64,000 nt of DNA, taken from the NCBI RefSeq assembly GCF_018618755.1, contig NZ_JACSMR010000001.1:372001-436000 (forward strand), in the 5' to 3' direction. Numbering within the stretch: the stretch's first letter is position 1; the number at the start of each line of letters is the position of its first letter. A program made the translations under genes and the position numbers. The notes below the pieces were generated by a model, which saw nothing but the letters and a program-made list of their open reading frames with translations, had not been told where the DNA came from and made no database searches. Origin of the DNA: Exiguobacterium sp. s193. Its GTDB lineage: Bacteria > Bacillota > Bacilli > Exiguobacteriales > Exiguobacteriaceae. Positions 43,688 to 51,689 of the stretch are shown one piece after another.

Positions 43688-44812
43688 GTGTCGACTGAAC
43701 GTCTTTGGCAATTGGCTCGTTTCATCGGTGTCATACTCGCCTTGTTTCTCACAGGTTGGATCATCATCCGCTTATCGTCGTTGATGTATCCGTTCGTCTT
43801 CGCTTTTTTGTTAGCTTTACTCAGTCGTCCGCTTGTCGACTTTTTTCAAAAACGCCTTCGCATCAACCGCGGATGGGGTGCCTTATTATCAATCATTTTA
43901 ATGAGTGGTCTCTTGATTGGTTCCCTCGTCTTAATCATCATGCAGCTGATTCGCGGACTCGTGTTTGTCGCTAATCAATTACCGGCACAGATTCAAGAGC
44001 TGAGCTTTTATTTCCAGACGCTCTATAATGATAAATTGGCACCGATGTGGAACGACGCCTCCGAAGCGCTCCGGTCACTTGGTCCATCGCAGCAAAATAC
44101 CGTTCAAAATAGCATTGAATCGCTCGGAAGCTCACTTGCAAGCTTCATTGGTGAAGGCTCAAAAAGTATCGCAACCGTGCTCCAAAGTATCTTAGCGACT
44201 TTACCTTCGATTGCCTTGATTCTCGTCATTGTTTTGCTTGCCTGGTTTTTCCTCGCGAAAGACTGGCACAAATATGAAATCCGGATGAAACAGTATGAGA
44301 TGTTTCCCTGGTTCGCCCGGGCAGAAACCGTCGTCTCGAGCCTACGTTCGGCATTGTTCGGATATATGAAGGCGCAGTTGACCTTGATTACGATTACTTT
44401 TTTCATCGTCTTAATCGGTCTCTTGATTCTTGGTGTCGATCATCCATTCGCGATTGCCTTCATTGCCGCCTTTTTTGACATCCTGCCTTACCTTGGTACG
44501 GGGTCCGTCTTTTTACCCTGGATTGCTTACTCAATCATCACGGGGAATACGGGTCTCGCGATTGGACTCGGCATTCTTTATGCGGTCGTCATTTTACAGC
44601 GCAATATCATGGAACCGAAAATCGTCGGTGACAACATCGGCATCCAACCGATCACCGCATTGATTGCCCTATTCGTCGGCATTAAGTTCTTCGGCGTCTT
44701 CGGTCTCATTCTCGGACCACTCGTCGCTGTCATCATTAAAGCCTTATATAATGCCCAAATCTTCCATTACTTATGGGACTTTATTAAAGGATCACCCACA
44801 CCATTCCGGTGA
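43688..44812 (+). CDS. ytvI: AI-2E-family transporter, YtvI-type
   Basis: The 374-residue protein has about eight spans in the AI-2E (PerM) arrangement: an N-terminal pair, a long central extracytoplasmic segment (PAQIQELSFYFQTLYND), then the C-terminal PDILPYLGTG-like FFDILPYLGTGSVFLPW and QRNIMEPKIVGDNIGI. B. subtilis YtvI is named a sporulation membrane protein, but the family also moves other solutes. GTG at 43688 lies 6 nt after AGAGGTG. Its 3' end overlaps the convergent DUF429 gene by 21 bp. Confidence 0.87.
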   Translation: MSTERLWQLARFIGVILALFLTGWIIIRLSSLMYPFVFAFLLALLSRPLVDFFQKRLRINRGWGALLSIILMSGLLIGSLVLIIMQLIRGLVFVANQLPAQIQELSFYFQTLYNDKLAPMWNDASEALRSLGPSQQNTVQNSIESLGSSLASFIGEGSKSIATVLQSILATLPSIALILVIVLLAWFFLAKDWHKYEIRMKQYEMFPWFARAETVVSSLRSALFGYMKAQLTLITITFFIVLIGLLILGVDHPFAIAFIAAFFDILPYLGTGSVFLPWIAYSIITGNTGLAIGLGILYAVVILQRNIMEPKIVGDNIGIQPITALIALFVGIKFFGVFGLILGPLVAVIIKALYNAQIFHYLWDFIKGSPTPFR

Positions 44813-44824
44813 GGGTGATTTTTT
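44791..44824 (+). terminator. Terminator overlapping the end of ytvI
   Basis: ATCACCC/GGGTGAT with inner CC/GG pairing and six T residues. It lies partly within the last codons of both converging genes. Confidence 0.75.
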
Positions 44825-45463
44825 AGGTACTGCCGCATATAATGGATGCCCCGTCGAATCGACCGGTCGATCACTTGGCATATATTCCACCGGACAGGTC
44901 GCAGCGACGGCAAGCAGACAGGCATCGATCCAGTCGTCCGTCGCGACACCCGCTATCCGCTGTTCCCAAAATGCCGGGCAACCATACTGCTGTAAGAGAT
45001 GGATGCGTTCATTGACTCCGTCAATCGTCTTTTTGTTATGTCGGGCCGGTCGTCCCGTCAGGCGGGCAAAACAGACTTCCGGATGCGCCTCATGCATGCC
45101 GGTTCGGTAGTAGCTCCGGGCTTCCCGAATCTTCGGTAACAAGTACCAAGCTTGTTTTGATAAGCCGAGTCCTGCAATTTGTTTTGACTGCTCGTTTGCG
45201 GTTGCATAGTCCTGCGCGTCAAGCGCTGTCACTAAAGGCGCATTAAACACACTGCTTGTCCGCCCCGGCTTCAACTCGTCTCGTAACAGCTGATCGACAA
45301 GACGTCGCACTCCTGTCTCAAGTCCGATTGGCATGTCGATGTAGAGCACGTCGGTCGGTTTCAATTGCTCGAGCTGCTCGACGATTTGATAGGAAAACCG
45401 TCCCTCTTCAATCGAGACGGCGACCCAGCCGGCTTTTGCCGCATCAATCCCGGTGACGTGCAT
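44792..45463 (-). CDS. DUF429 protein, RNase H-like nuclease fold
   Basis: The 223-residue protein starts MHVTGIDAAKAGWVAVSIE, with the first acidic residue typical of the RNase H-like fold, and contains YIDMPIGLE, a second acidic site. The later GVNERIHLL and ATDDWIDACLLAVAA (third acidic cluster) complete the DUF429 pattern. The family is predicted to be nucleolytic; the substrate is unknown. GGGAG precedes the ATG. Its 5' end overlaps a small membrane-protein gene by 20 nt and its 3' end overlaps ytvI. Confidence 0.83.
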   Translation of the reverse strand: MHVTGIDAAKAGWVAVSIEEGRFSYQIVEQLEQLKPTDVLYIDMPIGLETGVRRLVDQLLRDELKPGRTSSVFNAPLVTALDAQDYATANEQSKQIAGLGLSKQAWYLLPKIREARSYYRTGMHEAHPEVCFARLTGRPARHNKKTIDGVNERIHLLQQYGCPAFWEQRIAGVATDDWIDACLLAVAATCPVEYMPSDRPVDSTGHPLYAAVPKKSPSPEWCG

Positions 45464-45614
45464 TCGTTTTCTCCCGGAATGATTTCATCAGTGACAAAAT
45501 CGTGAAGACACCTAAAAAGGTAGCCCACGCTAACGAAACTTGTGTCCTTGACTCCACATACCAGACGATGCTGAGCACCGTCATGACAAGTAAGAGTAAA
45601 TTCAGACGTTTCAT
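45444..45614 (-). CDS. Small two-span membrane protein coupled to pepA
   Basis: This 56-residue ORF starts at an ATG that overlaps the pepA stop (ATGA) and ends within the start of DUF429. It encodes MKRLNLLLLVMTVLSIVWYV, then a short loop (ESRTQ) and VSLAWATFLGVFTILSLM, giving two hydrophobic helices, and a basic tail. Position between two overlapping genes and the strong hydrophobic pattern favour a real gene; no homologue is recognised. The ribosome site (AAGAAGG) abuts the start, so it relies on coupling. Confidence 0.6.
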   Translation of the reverse strand: MKRLNLLLLVMTVLSIVWYVESRTQVSLAWATFLGVFTILSLMKSFREKTNARHRD

Positions 45615-47044
45615 CCTTCTTGTTCAGCGAAGCGGTACAGGCTACGGACCATGACACCCGTCGCCCCTTTTGGACCAAGCTCTGACGCTGCATTTTGCTC
45701 GGATGTTCCAGCAATATCAAGATGGAGCCATGGTGTTTTTCCGACGAATTCACCGACGAACGCTCCGCCAAAGATCATGTGTCCCATCCGTCCTGGTGAG
45801 TTATTTAAATCAGCGACTTCCGACCGGCGCACTTGTTTGATGAATTGATCGACGTATGGCATCTGCCAAATCATTTCATTCGTTTCTTTTGTGATAGTTT
45901 CAAAACGGCTGTACAAAGCTTGGTCGTTCGTCAATGCTCCTGTGATTTCTGTTCCTAGCGCTACGAGTACGCCACCTGTAAGCGTCGCAAGGTCAATGAT
46001 CATCTTCGGATTGTATTCTTTTGCATAGGTGACGGCGTCGGCTAAGACAAGACGACCTTCCGCATCCGTATTCAAGACTTCAATCGTTTTTCCAGCCATC
46101 GATGTAATGACATCGTCCGGTTTGAATGCATCACCTGAAATCATGTTATCCGTTGCCGGAATCACCCCGAGGACGTTGACGTTCGGTTTGAGGCGACCGA
46201 GTGCTTCAAATAAACCGAGTACAGCTGCCGCTCCACCCATGTCACCCTTCATACCGACGATTCCATCTTTCGGTTTAATCGAGTAACCACCCGTATCGAA
46301 CGTGACACCTTTCCCGACGACGGCGATTGGTGCTGCGGCTCCTGCTCCCTTGTATTCGAGGACGATCATTTTTGGTGGTACGGTCGAACCTTGGTTAACA
46401 GCAAGCATCGCACCCATTCCGAGTGCTTCCATCTCTTCTTTTTCAATAATTTTTAACGCATGTCCGTGACGTTCTGCAATGAAACGAGCTTCTTCCGCGA
46501 GTGCTGGAGCCGTCAAGATGTTCCCAGGCATCGTCACGAGACGACGTGCTAAATTCGTTGCTTCAGCGAGTGCCTCACCACGGACGACCTCTTGCTCCCC
46601 TTCATCCGACCAAATCGTCAAATCAAGTTCGTACGAAGCGTTTGGTCCTGTTTTATAGTGCTTGACGTCATATGTAGCAAGTGAAAACGTCTCTGCGATC
46701 AGTTCGACCGGTTTTCCTGGGAATGTCGCAGCATCGACCGTTACGCTAGACAGTTTCCGTGTTTTCAAGAACTGAGCGGCTTTCCCGAGTAGACGACGTA
46801 ATTCATCGTGCGACAGACGGTCCGCTTTCCCCAGTCCTACGAAAAGGACGCGGGCAACGTTTCCTGTCAAAGTCGGCAATAAACGGAGTTCGCCTTGTTT
46901 TGTCGAGATATCGCCACCCCGGACCCACTCTTCAAAGCGCTCCGGATAGAGTGCTTGAATCCGTTCTTCCATCTGTGCGTTTCCTGAAATACCGACGACA
47001 AGTACTTCGACAGCTGTTTCCTGGTTTACTTGTTTCAATCGCAT
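45611..47044 (-). CDS. pepA: Leucyl aminopeptidase (M17)
   Basis: The 477-residue exopeptidase has the M17 signature NTDAEGRLVLADAV near residue 330, the zinc site GKGVTFDTGGYSIKP near 250 and MKGDMGGAAAV. An N-terminal macro-like domain (residues 1-150) precedes the catalytic part. The ATG at 47044 lies 8 nt after AGGGGG. A perfect palindrome, CATACTAATTAGTATG, is 22 bp upstream and may be an operator. B. subtilis has the homologue YuiE near yuiB and yumB, as here. Confidence 0.95.
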   Translation of the reverse strand: MRLKQVNQETAVEVLVVGISGNAQMEERIQALYPERFEEWVRGGDISTKQGELRLLPTLTGNVARVLFVGLGKADRLSHDELRRLLGKAAQFLKTRKLSSVTVDAATFPGKPVELIAETFSLATYDVKHYKTGPNASYELDLTIWSDEGEQEVVRGEALAEATNLARRLVTMPGNILTAPALAEEARFIAERHGHALKIIEKEEMEALGMGAMLAVNQGSTVPPKMIVLEYKGAGAAAPIAVVGKGVTFDTGGYSIKPKDGIVGMKGDMGGAAAVLGLFEALGRLKPNVNVLGVIPATDNMISGDAFKPDDVITSMAGKTIEVLNTDAEGRLVLADAVTYAKEYNPKMIIDLATLTGGVLVALGTEITGALTNDQALYSRFETITKETNEMIWQMPYVDQFIKQVRRSEVADLNNSPGRMGHMIFGGAFVGEFVGKTPWLHLDIAGTSEQNAASELGPKGATGVMVRSLYRFAEQEG

Positions 47045-47065
47045 CTTTAAAATCCCCCTTTTAGT

Positions 47066-47081
47066 CATACTAATTAGTATG
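47066..47081. promoter_or_regulatory. 16-bp palindrome before pepA
   Basis: CATACTAATTAGTATG is a perfect dyad within the pepA leader. It resembles operators of MarR/TetR-type repressors in form; the binding protein is unknown. Confidence 0.4.
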
Positions 47082-47182
47082 AAGTGTTTCATGTTATTTT
47101 CCAACTGATAGCCTTCAACAACGATGAAAACGTTCTCATTTTTAGCGTTCGTTAATTTGTCGAAATGCACGGCTTCAAACAA

Positions 47183-47211
47183 TTGTTGCCCGTTTCACAA
47201 TGTGATAGGAT
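47183..47211 (+). promoter_or_regulatory. Putative promoter of ptsI
   Basis: TTGTTG (47183-47188) and TAGGAT (47206-47211) with a 17-bp spacer. The leader is about 180 nt and contains a TATCTATAGATA palindrome at 47333-47344. Confidence 0.5.
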
Positions 47212-47399
47212 TAACAGGTGAAAAGGACAGGCACTTCATATAAACGTTCATTTTGGTAACGACAGAAATGTCTACGTTTTCATTCAAAGGGAGAGTTCGC
47301 AGCCGACCCGTTAAGAGAGATGCGTTTATGGGTATCTATAGATAGCAGAGAATCGACGTCGCTGCGGCGAAAAAAATTACTGAAAAGAGGGTAATGCAC

Positions 47400-49124
47400 A
47401 TGGCACAGCATATCAAAGGAATTGGCGCTTCTGCAGGGATCGCGATTGCAAAGGCATTCGTGATGGAAACACCTGTCTTTGACATTCCAACGAATAAAAT
47501 CGAGGATACAGCAGCTGAACAGGAACGTTTCCAAGCAGCAATCGCTCAATCAAAAGGTGAACTCGAAATCATCCGTGAAAACACATTAAAAGAACTTGGT
47601 GCAGACAAAGCAGAAATCTTCTCCGCTCACTTATTGATTCTTGAAGATCCTGAAATCGTCAGCCAAGTTAACGCAAAAATCGCAGACGATAAAACAAATG
47701 CAGCACAAGCACTCGACGAAGTCGCTCAAATGATGGTCAGCATCTTTGAATCGATGGATAACGAATACATGCGTGAGCGTGCAGCTGACGTCCGCGACGT
47801 AACAAAACGGACTATGGCGCACCTTCTCGGTATTACATTCGTCACTCCTGCGCAAATCAACGAAGAAGTCATCATCATCGCAGAAGACTTGACGCCTTCA
47901 GATACTGCCCAACTCAACCGGAAGTACGCAAAAGGTTTTGCGACGAACATCGGTGGACGGACTTCGCACTCGGCGATCATGTCACGTTCTCTTGAAATCC
48001 CGGCAGTTGTCGGGACAAAAGTCGTCTTGACTGAAGTCAAACACGGTGATTTCTTGATTCTTGACGGAGCAGAAGGCGATGTCATCGTCGACCCTTCAAG
48101 CGAACAAATTGCAGAGTACGAAGAAAAACGCTCCGCATATATCGCTCAAAAAGAAGAGTGGAAAAAACTTAAAAACGAAAAAACAGTTACAGCAGATGGT
48201 CATCACGTCGAGCTTGCAGCGAACATCGGAACACCAAACGATGTCAAAGGTGTGCTTGAGAACGGTGCAGAAGCTGTCGGTCTTTACCGGACGGAGTTCC
48301 TCTACATGGATGCGGAAACGTTCCCGACCGAAGATGAGCAATTCACAGCATACAAAACAGTTCTCGAGTCGATGGGCGATAAAAAAGTCGTCATCCGGAC
48401 ACTTGATATCGGTGGAGATAAAGAACTTTCATACCTGGACCTTCCACACGAAATGAACCCGTTCCTAGGATACCGTGCAATTCGTCTTTGCCTGGACCAA
48501 ACAGACTTGTTCCGGACACAACTTCGTGCGTTGCTCCGCGCAAGTGCATACGGCAAACTTGCTGTCATGTTCCCGATGATTGCGACACTTGAAGAATTCC
48601 GTGCAGCAAAAGCGTTACTTCTTGAAGAAAAAGCGAACCTGCAAGGTGAAGGTGTAACGGTTTCTGACGACATCGAAGTCGGGATGATGGTCGAAATTCC
48701 AGCGACAGCAGTCATGGCGAAACAATTCGCGAAAGAAGTCGACTTCTTCTCGGTCGGCACAAACGACTTGATTCAATACACAATGGCAGCAGACCGGATG
48801 AACGAAAAAGTATCGTATCTTTACCAACCGTTCAACCCTGCTATCTTGAACCTCTTGAACAACGTCATCACAGAAGCACACAAAGCCGGTAAATGGGTCG
48901 GTATGTGTGGTGAGATGGCTGGAGAAGAACTCGCACTTCCAATCCTCCTCGGACTCGGACTCGACGAATTCTCAATGTCTGCTTCTTCTGTCCTTCGCGC
49001 ACGTAGCTTGATGACGCGCTTGAACAAAACAGAGTGTGAAGCAATCGTTGATCAAGTACTCGATATGGATACAGCGGAAGACGTCGTCAACTTCCTCAGC
49101 ACGACATTCGATATCAAAAAATAA
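47400..49124 (+). CDS. ptsI: PTS enzyme I
   Basis: PtsI transfers phosphate from PEP to HPr. The 574-residue protein has an N-terminal HPr-binding and swivel domain with the active histidine in [21 protein letters not shown] (split at residues 184-204). The C-terminal PEP-binding barrel follows, with [25 protein letters not shown] and [14 protein letters not shown]. The ATG at 47400 has AGAGGG 8 nt upstream; the one at 47394 is too close. ptsH is not adjacent, unlike the usual ptsHI pair, and EIIs for glucose lie 2.5 kb away on the other strand. Confidence 0.96.
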   Translation: MAQHIKGIGASAGIAIAKAFVMETPVFDIPTNKIEDTAAEQERFQAAIAQSKGELEIIRENTLKELGADKAEIFSAHLLILEDPEIVSQVNAKIADDKTNAAQALDEVAQMMVSIFESMDNEYMRERAADVRDVTKRTMAHLLGITFVTPAQINEEVIIIAEDLTPSDTAQLNRKYAKGFATNIGGRTSHSAIMSRSLEIPAVVGTKVVLTEVKHGDFLILDGAEGDVIVDPSSEQIAEYEEKRSAYIAQKEEWKKLKNEKTVTADGHHVELAANIGTPNDVKGVLENGAEAVGLYRTEFLYMDAETFPTEDEQFTAYKTVLESMGDKKVVIRTLDIGGDKELSYLDLPHEMNPFLGYRAIRLCLDQTDLFRTQLRALLRASAYGKLAVMFPMIATLEEFRAAKALLLEEKANLQGEGVTVSDDIEVGMMVEIPATAVMAKQFAKEVDFFSVGTNDLIQYTMAADRMNEKVSYLYQPFNPAILNLLNNVITEAHKAGKWVGMCGEMAGEELALPILLGLGLDEFSMSASSVLRARSLMTRLNKTECEAIVDQVLDMDTAEDVVNFLSTTFDIKK

Positions 49125-49133
49125 GATTTTTCG

Positions 49134-49164
49134 GACATGCCTCATCCTGGGGCGTGTTTTTTTG
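49134..49164 (+). terminator. Terminator of ptsI
   Basis: ACATGCC-N7-GGGGCGTGT hairpin followed by a T tract. Confidence 0.75.
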
Positions 49165-49216
49165 TCGTGTCAAAAAGAATTACTGCTTCTCGTTAGTAGT
49201 GTCCAACACAAATAAA

Positions 49217-49238
49217 GGACGGATTTTAAAATCCGTCC
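49217..49238. other. 22-bp perfect palindrome near repeat copy 3
   Basis: GGACGGATTTT followed by AAAATCCGTCC is a perfect dyad without a spacer. It is about 33 bp from the degenerate repeat and may be the original terminator target, but it lacks a long T tract. Confidence 0.45.
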
Positions 49239-49270
49239 CACTGTTTGCGTTTTTAAAGAACTCCTTTGGT

Positions 49271-49489
49271 GCGGGAGATCAAGCGTCTTTTTTCGTTGCT
49301 TTCCTCGGGCGAGGCGCAATCCGTCTCGAATCGCTTAAGAACCGCGAAAAGCAATCGGTCTCGATCCTAACTTTGCTGTAGCAGCGCGACCGATTTCCAC
49401 TTTGAAGACGAGGCGAGACAGGGAAGCGCGAACGGATTGCCTCTTGATGTCGCATGTTCACGCTTCATAAAAGTTTGTCTACACGCTGA
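49271..49489 (+). repeat. MITE-like repeat, internally deleted copy 3
   Basis: From GGGAGATCAAGCG it follows copy 4 (51286 onward) to the GAGGCGCAA boundary, then jumps to the distal half (CCGTCTCGAATCGC). It ends with TTGTCTACACGCTGA. The CTGTAGACAA end is lost or degenerate. No flanking hairpin duplication is seen, consistent with decay. Confidence 0.8.
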
Positions 49490-49517
49490 GCACAGGTGTA
49501 AACTGCGCTGTCAGAGA

Positions 49518-49562
49518 CAAACAAAACTCGCTTTCTTGCCCACATGGGGCTGGAAAGCGAGT
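49518..49562 (-). terminator. Terminator of the multidrug MFS gene
   Basis: ACTCGCTTTC/GAAAGCGAGT stem with inner CCC/GGG pairing and a T-rich tail on the minus strand. Confidence 0.85.
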
Positions 49563-49613
49563 GCATATCCAAATGATTTCTTTTGAGTCAAATTTTGTTC
49601 GTTGACCTTCTTT

Positions 49614-51125
49614 TTATGCTTGCTTTGTTTTCGGTCGTTCGCCTTGTTCTTCTTTTAAGATCGGCCGTTCATTGCCCATGAAGAACACGAAGATGACACC
49701 CAGTATCGCCGGAATCAACGCCCACATGTAAACCGAGGAAATCGAATCCGCAAGTGCCGTTTTAATCGCTGTCGCCACTTCCGGTGGCATCTTCGCAAAT
49801 GCAGACGCCGTCGGGAATTGCCCTCCTGCTGGAGCATTTCCACTCGGTAATTGTTCACTGATCGATGACGTAAACGTCCGCGATTGAACGATTCCGAGAA
49901 TCGTTACCCCAAGCGTCATCCCAATCGTCCGGAACGTCGAACCCATCGATGTCGCCGCACCACGACGTTTCATCTCGATGCCATTGATGCCTGCAAGATT
50001 CAATAAAGAGAAACTGAAGCCGACACCAAAACCTAAGATGATCATATAGATGGTAACGGCAGTCCGTGTCGTCTCAAGTGACATCGTACTTAATAAATAA
50101 ACACCGAGAACAAAGAACACAGCCGAGACCATCATGACGTTTCGGAACCCATATTTATTTGGGAGACGTCCTCCGAGTTGCGCCGAAACTACTGAAGCAA
50201 TCAACATCGGCATCAAGATCAGACCCGAGTTTGTCGCACTGCCGCCAAAGACACCTTGGACGAAAATCGGAATGAAGACACTTGCTGAAATGAAGACGAA
50301 TCCATAAAAAAATGCAACCCCTTGCGTCGCTGCGAACAGGCGACGACTGAACAGACTGAACGTAATGACCGGATCAGCCGCCCGACGTTCAATCAGACCA
50401 AAGAGGATGAACAATGCGAGTGATGCGCCGAATAATCCAAGAATTTGTGGAGAACTCCACGCATACTCTTTCCCACCAAGTTCAAGACCAAGCAAGAACG
50501 TGACTAATCCAGCAACGAGTGTCGCGGCACCTGCATAGTCAATTTTTTGTGTCCGGTGAATCGGTGACTCCTTGTAGAATAAAGAAACGAGCGCCAATGC
50601 AATTAAACCCAGTGGAATATTAATGTAAAATACCCAACGCCAGTTGATTGCATCTGTCAATACGGCACCGAGCAACGGTCCAAAAATACTTGAAATCCCG
50701 AATACCGCCCCAAATAAACCACTGACTTTCCCACGTTTTTCAGGTGGGAAAATATCAAAGATGATTGTAAAAGCGATCGGCATCAAGGCACCGCCACCCA
50801 ATCCTTGAACAGCACGGTAAATCGATAATTCCGTAATCGAATCGGCAATCCCACAAAGGATGCTTCCTGTGATAAAAAGCAACATCCCGAATAAGAAAAA
50901 GCGTTTCCGACCATACATGTCACTTAATTTACCGAAAATCGGCATTCCCGCGACCGTCGCGATCATATAAGCGGACGTGACCCACGCATATTGATCAAAA
51001 CCGTTCAGCTCACTGACAATCGTCGGCATAGCCGTCGCAACAATCGTATTATCCATTGCCGCTACTAAAATCCCAATCAATAATCCAAGTACGACATACT
51101 TTGTTTTTGTTGAAGTCGAAGCCAT
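49614..51125 (-). CDS. MDR-type MFS transporter, 14 spans (DHA2)
   Basis: The 503-residue protein has about 14 spans. It starts with VVLGLLIGILVAAMDNTIVATAMPTI, the DHA2 motif D1 (LDxTIVNVALP-like), then GKLSDMYGRKRFFLFG (motif A) and FGISSIFGPLLGAVLTDAINWRWVFYIN (motif C region, about residues 145-172). Such pumps export drugs or antiseptics with protons; the substrate is unknown. An extracytoplasmic loop with GNAPAGGQFPTASAF lies near residue 430. AGGAAGAGGTGA precedes the ATG. No regulator is adjacent. Confidence 0.88.
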   Translation of the reverse strand: MASTSTKTKYVVLGLLIGILVAAMDNTIVATAMPTIVSELNGFDQYAWVTSAYMIATVAGMPIFGKLSDMYGRKRFFLFGMLLFITGSILCGIADSITELSIYRAVQGLGGGALMPIAFTIIFDIFPPEKRGKVSGLFGAVFGISSIFGPLLGAVLTDAINWRWVFYINIPLGLIALALVSLFYKESPIHRTQKIDYAGAATLVAGLVTFLLGLELGGKEYAWSSPQILGLFGASLALFILFGLIERRAADPVITFSLFSRRLFAATQGVAFFYGFVFISASVFIPIFVQGVFGGSATNSGLILMPMLIASVVSAQLGGRLPNKYGFRNVMMVSAVFFVLGVYLLSTMSLETTRTAVTIYMIILGFGVGFSFSLLNLAGINGIEMKRRGAATSMGSTFRTIGMTLGVTILGIVQSRTFTSSISEQLPSGNAPAGGQFPTASAFAKMPPEVATAIKTALADSISSVYMWALIPAILGVIFVFFMGNERPILKEEQGERPKTKQA

Positions 51126-51226
51126 CGACTCACCTCTTCCTTAAAATATAGCTAATCTTCATAATAGCTAATTCATTGTATCATCATATGTGCACATTCT
51201 CATTATTGAATGTTTTCGATTACAAA

Positions 51227-51261
51227 AAAATCGTATCTGACAAGCTAGTCGGATACGATTT
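51227..51261. terminator. Terminator, left copy of a duplicated hairpin
   Basis: TCGTATCTGAC/GTCGGATACGA arms; on the minus strand a seven-T tract follows, so this copy is the effective terminator for the ptsG transcript. It matches 51626-51660 at 32 of 35 positions. Confidence 0.8.
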
Positions 51262-51625
51262 CAGGCTGTAGACAACGTGCCATCGGGAGATCAAGCGTCT
51301 TTTTTCGTTGCTTTCCTCGGGCGAGGCGCAAGCCGTTACTCCTTGATCCTCACGGACAACGAGCAGGGTCTTGCCCGCCTCTAAAAGTGCGTTAAAGACG
51401 CACTTTTCCCCGCAGGAGTCAACGAAACGTGACGCTTTTTAAGTAACACTATGACGGAAAGCCAGTCATGCAAACGGTTTAGGGCGCAATCCGTCTCGAA
51501 TCGCTCAAGAACCGCGAAAAGCAATCGGTCGCGCCGCTTTGAAGACGAGGCGAGACAGGGAAGTGCGACCGGATTGTCTCTCGTCATCGCATGTTCACGC
51601 TTCATAAGCGTTTGTCTACACGCTG
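51262..51625 (+). repeat. MITE-like repeat, complete copy 4 (364 bp)
   Basis: Ends are CAGGCTGTAGACAA and TTGTCTACACGCTG, an imperfect inverted repeat of about 13 bp. The body is nearly identical to the inverse of 23242-23578, with about 27 extra bases near 51511-51538. It is flanked by a 35-bp direct duplication of the local terminator hairpin. The interior contains several short inverted repeats (for example AGTGCGTTAAAGACGCACTT) but no credible gene. Confidence 0.88.
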
Positions 51626-51660
51626 AAAATCGTATCCGACAATCCAGTCGGATACGATTT
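51626..51660 (-). terminator. Terminator, right copy of the duplicated hairpin
   Basis: TCGTATCCGAC/GTCGGATACGA, next to the end of the glucose EIICBA gene; its T tract on the minus strand is only four bases. Confidence 0.7.
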
Positions 51661-51689
51661 CGAGGTCTACTTATTTTTTAAAAATGACG

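Noticed and set aside
44664-45110. Plus-strand frame overlapping ytvI and DUF429
   Set aside because: Serine-rich shadow; both overlapped genes have clear family motifs and ribosome sites.
47333-47344. TATCTATAGATA palindrome in the ptsI leader as an operator
   Set aside because: Short A/T-rich dyad with no partner site; mentioned only within the promoter entry.
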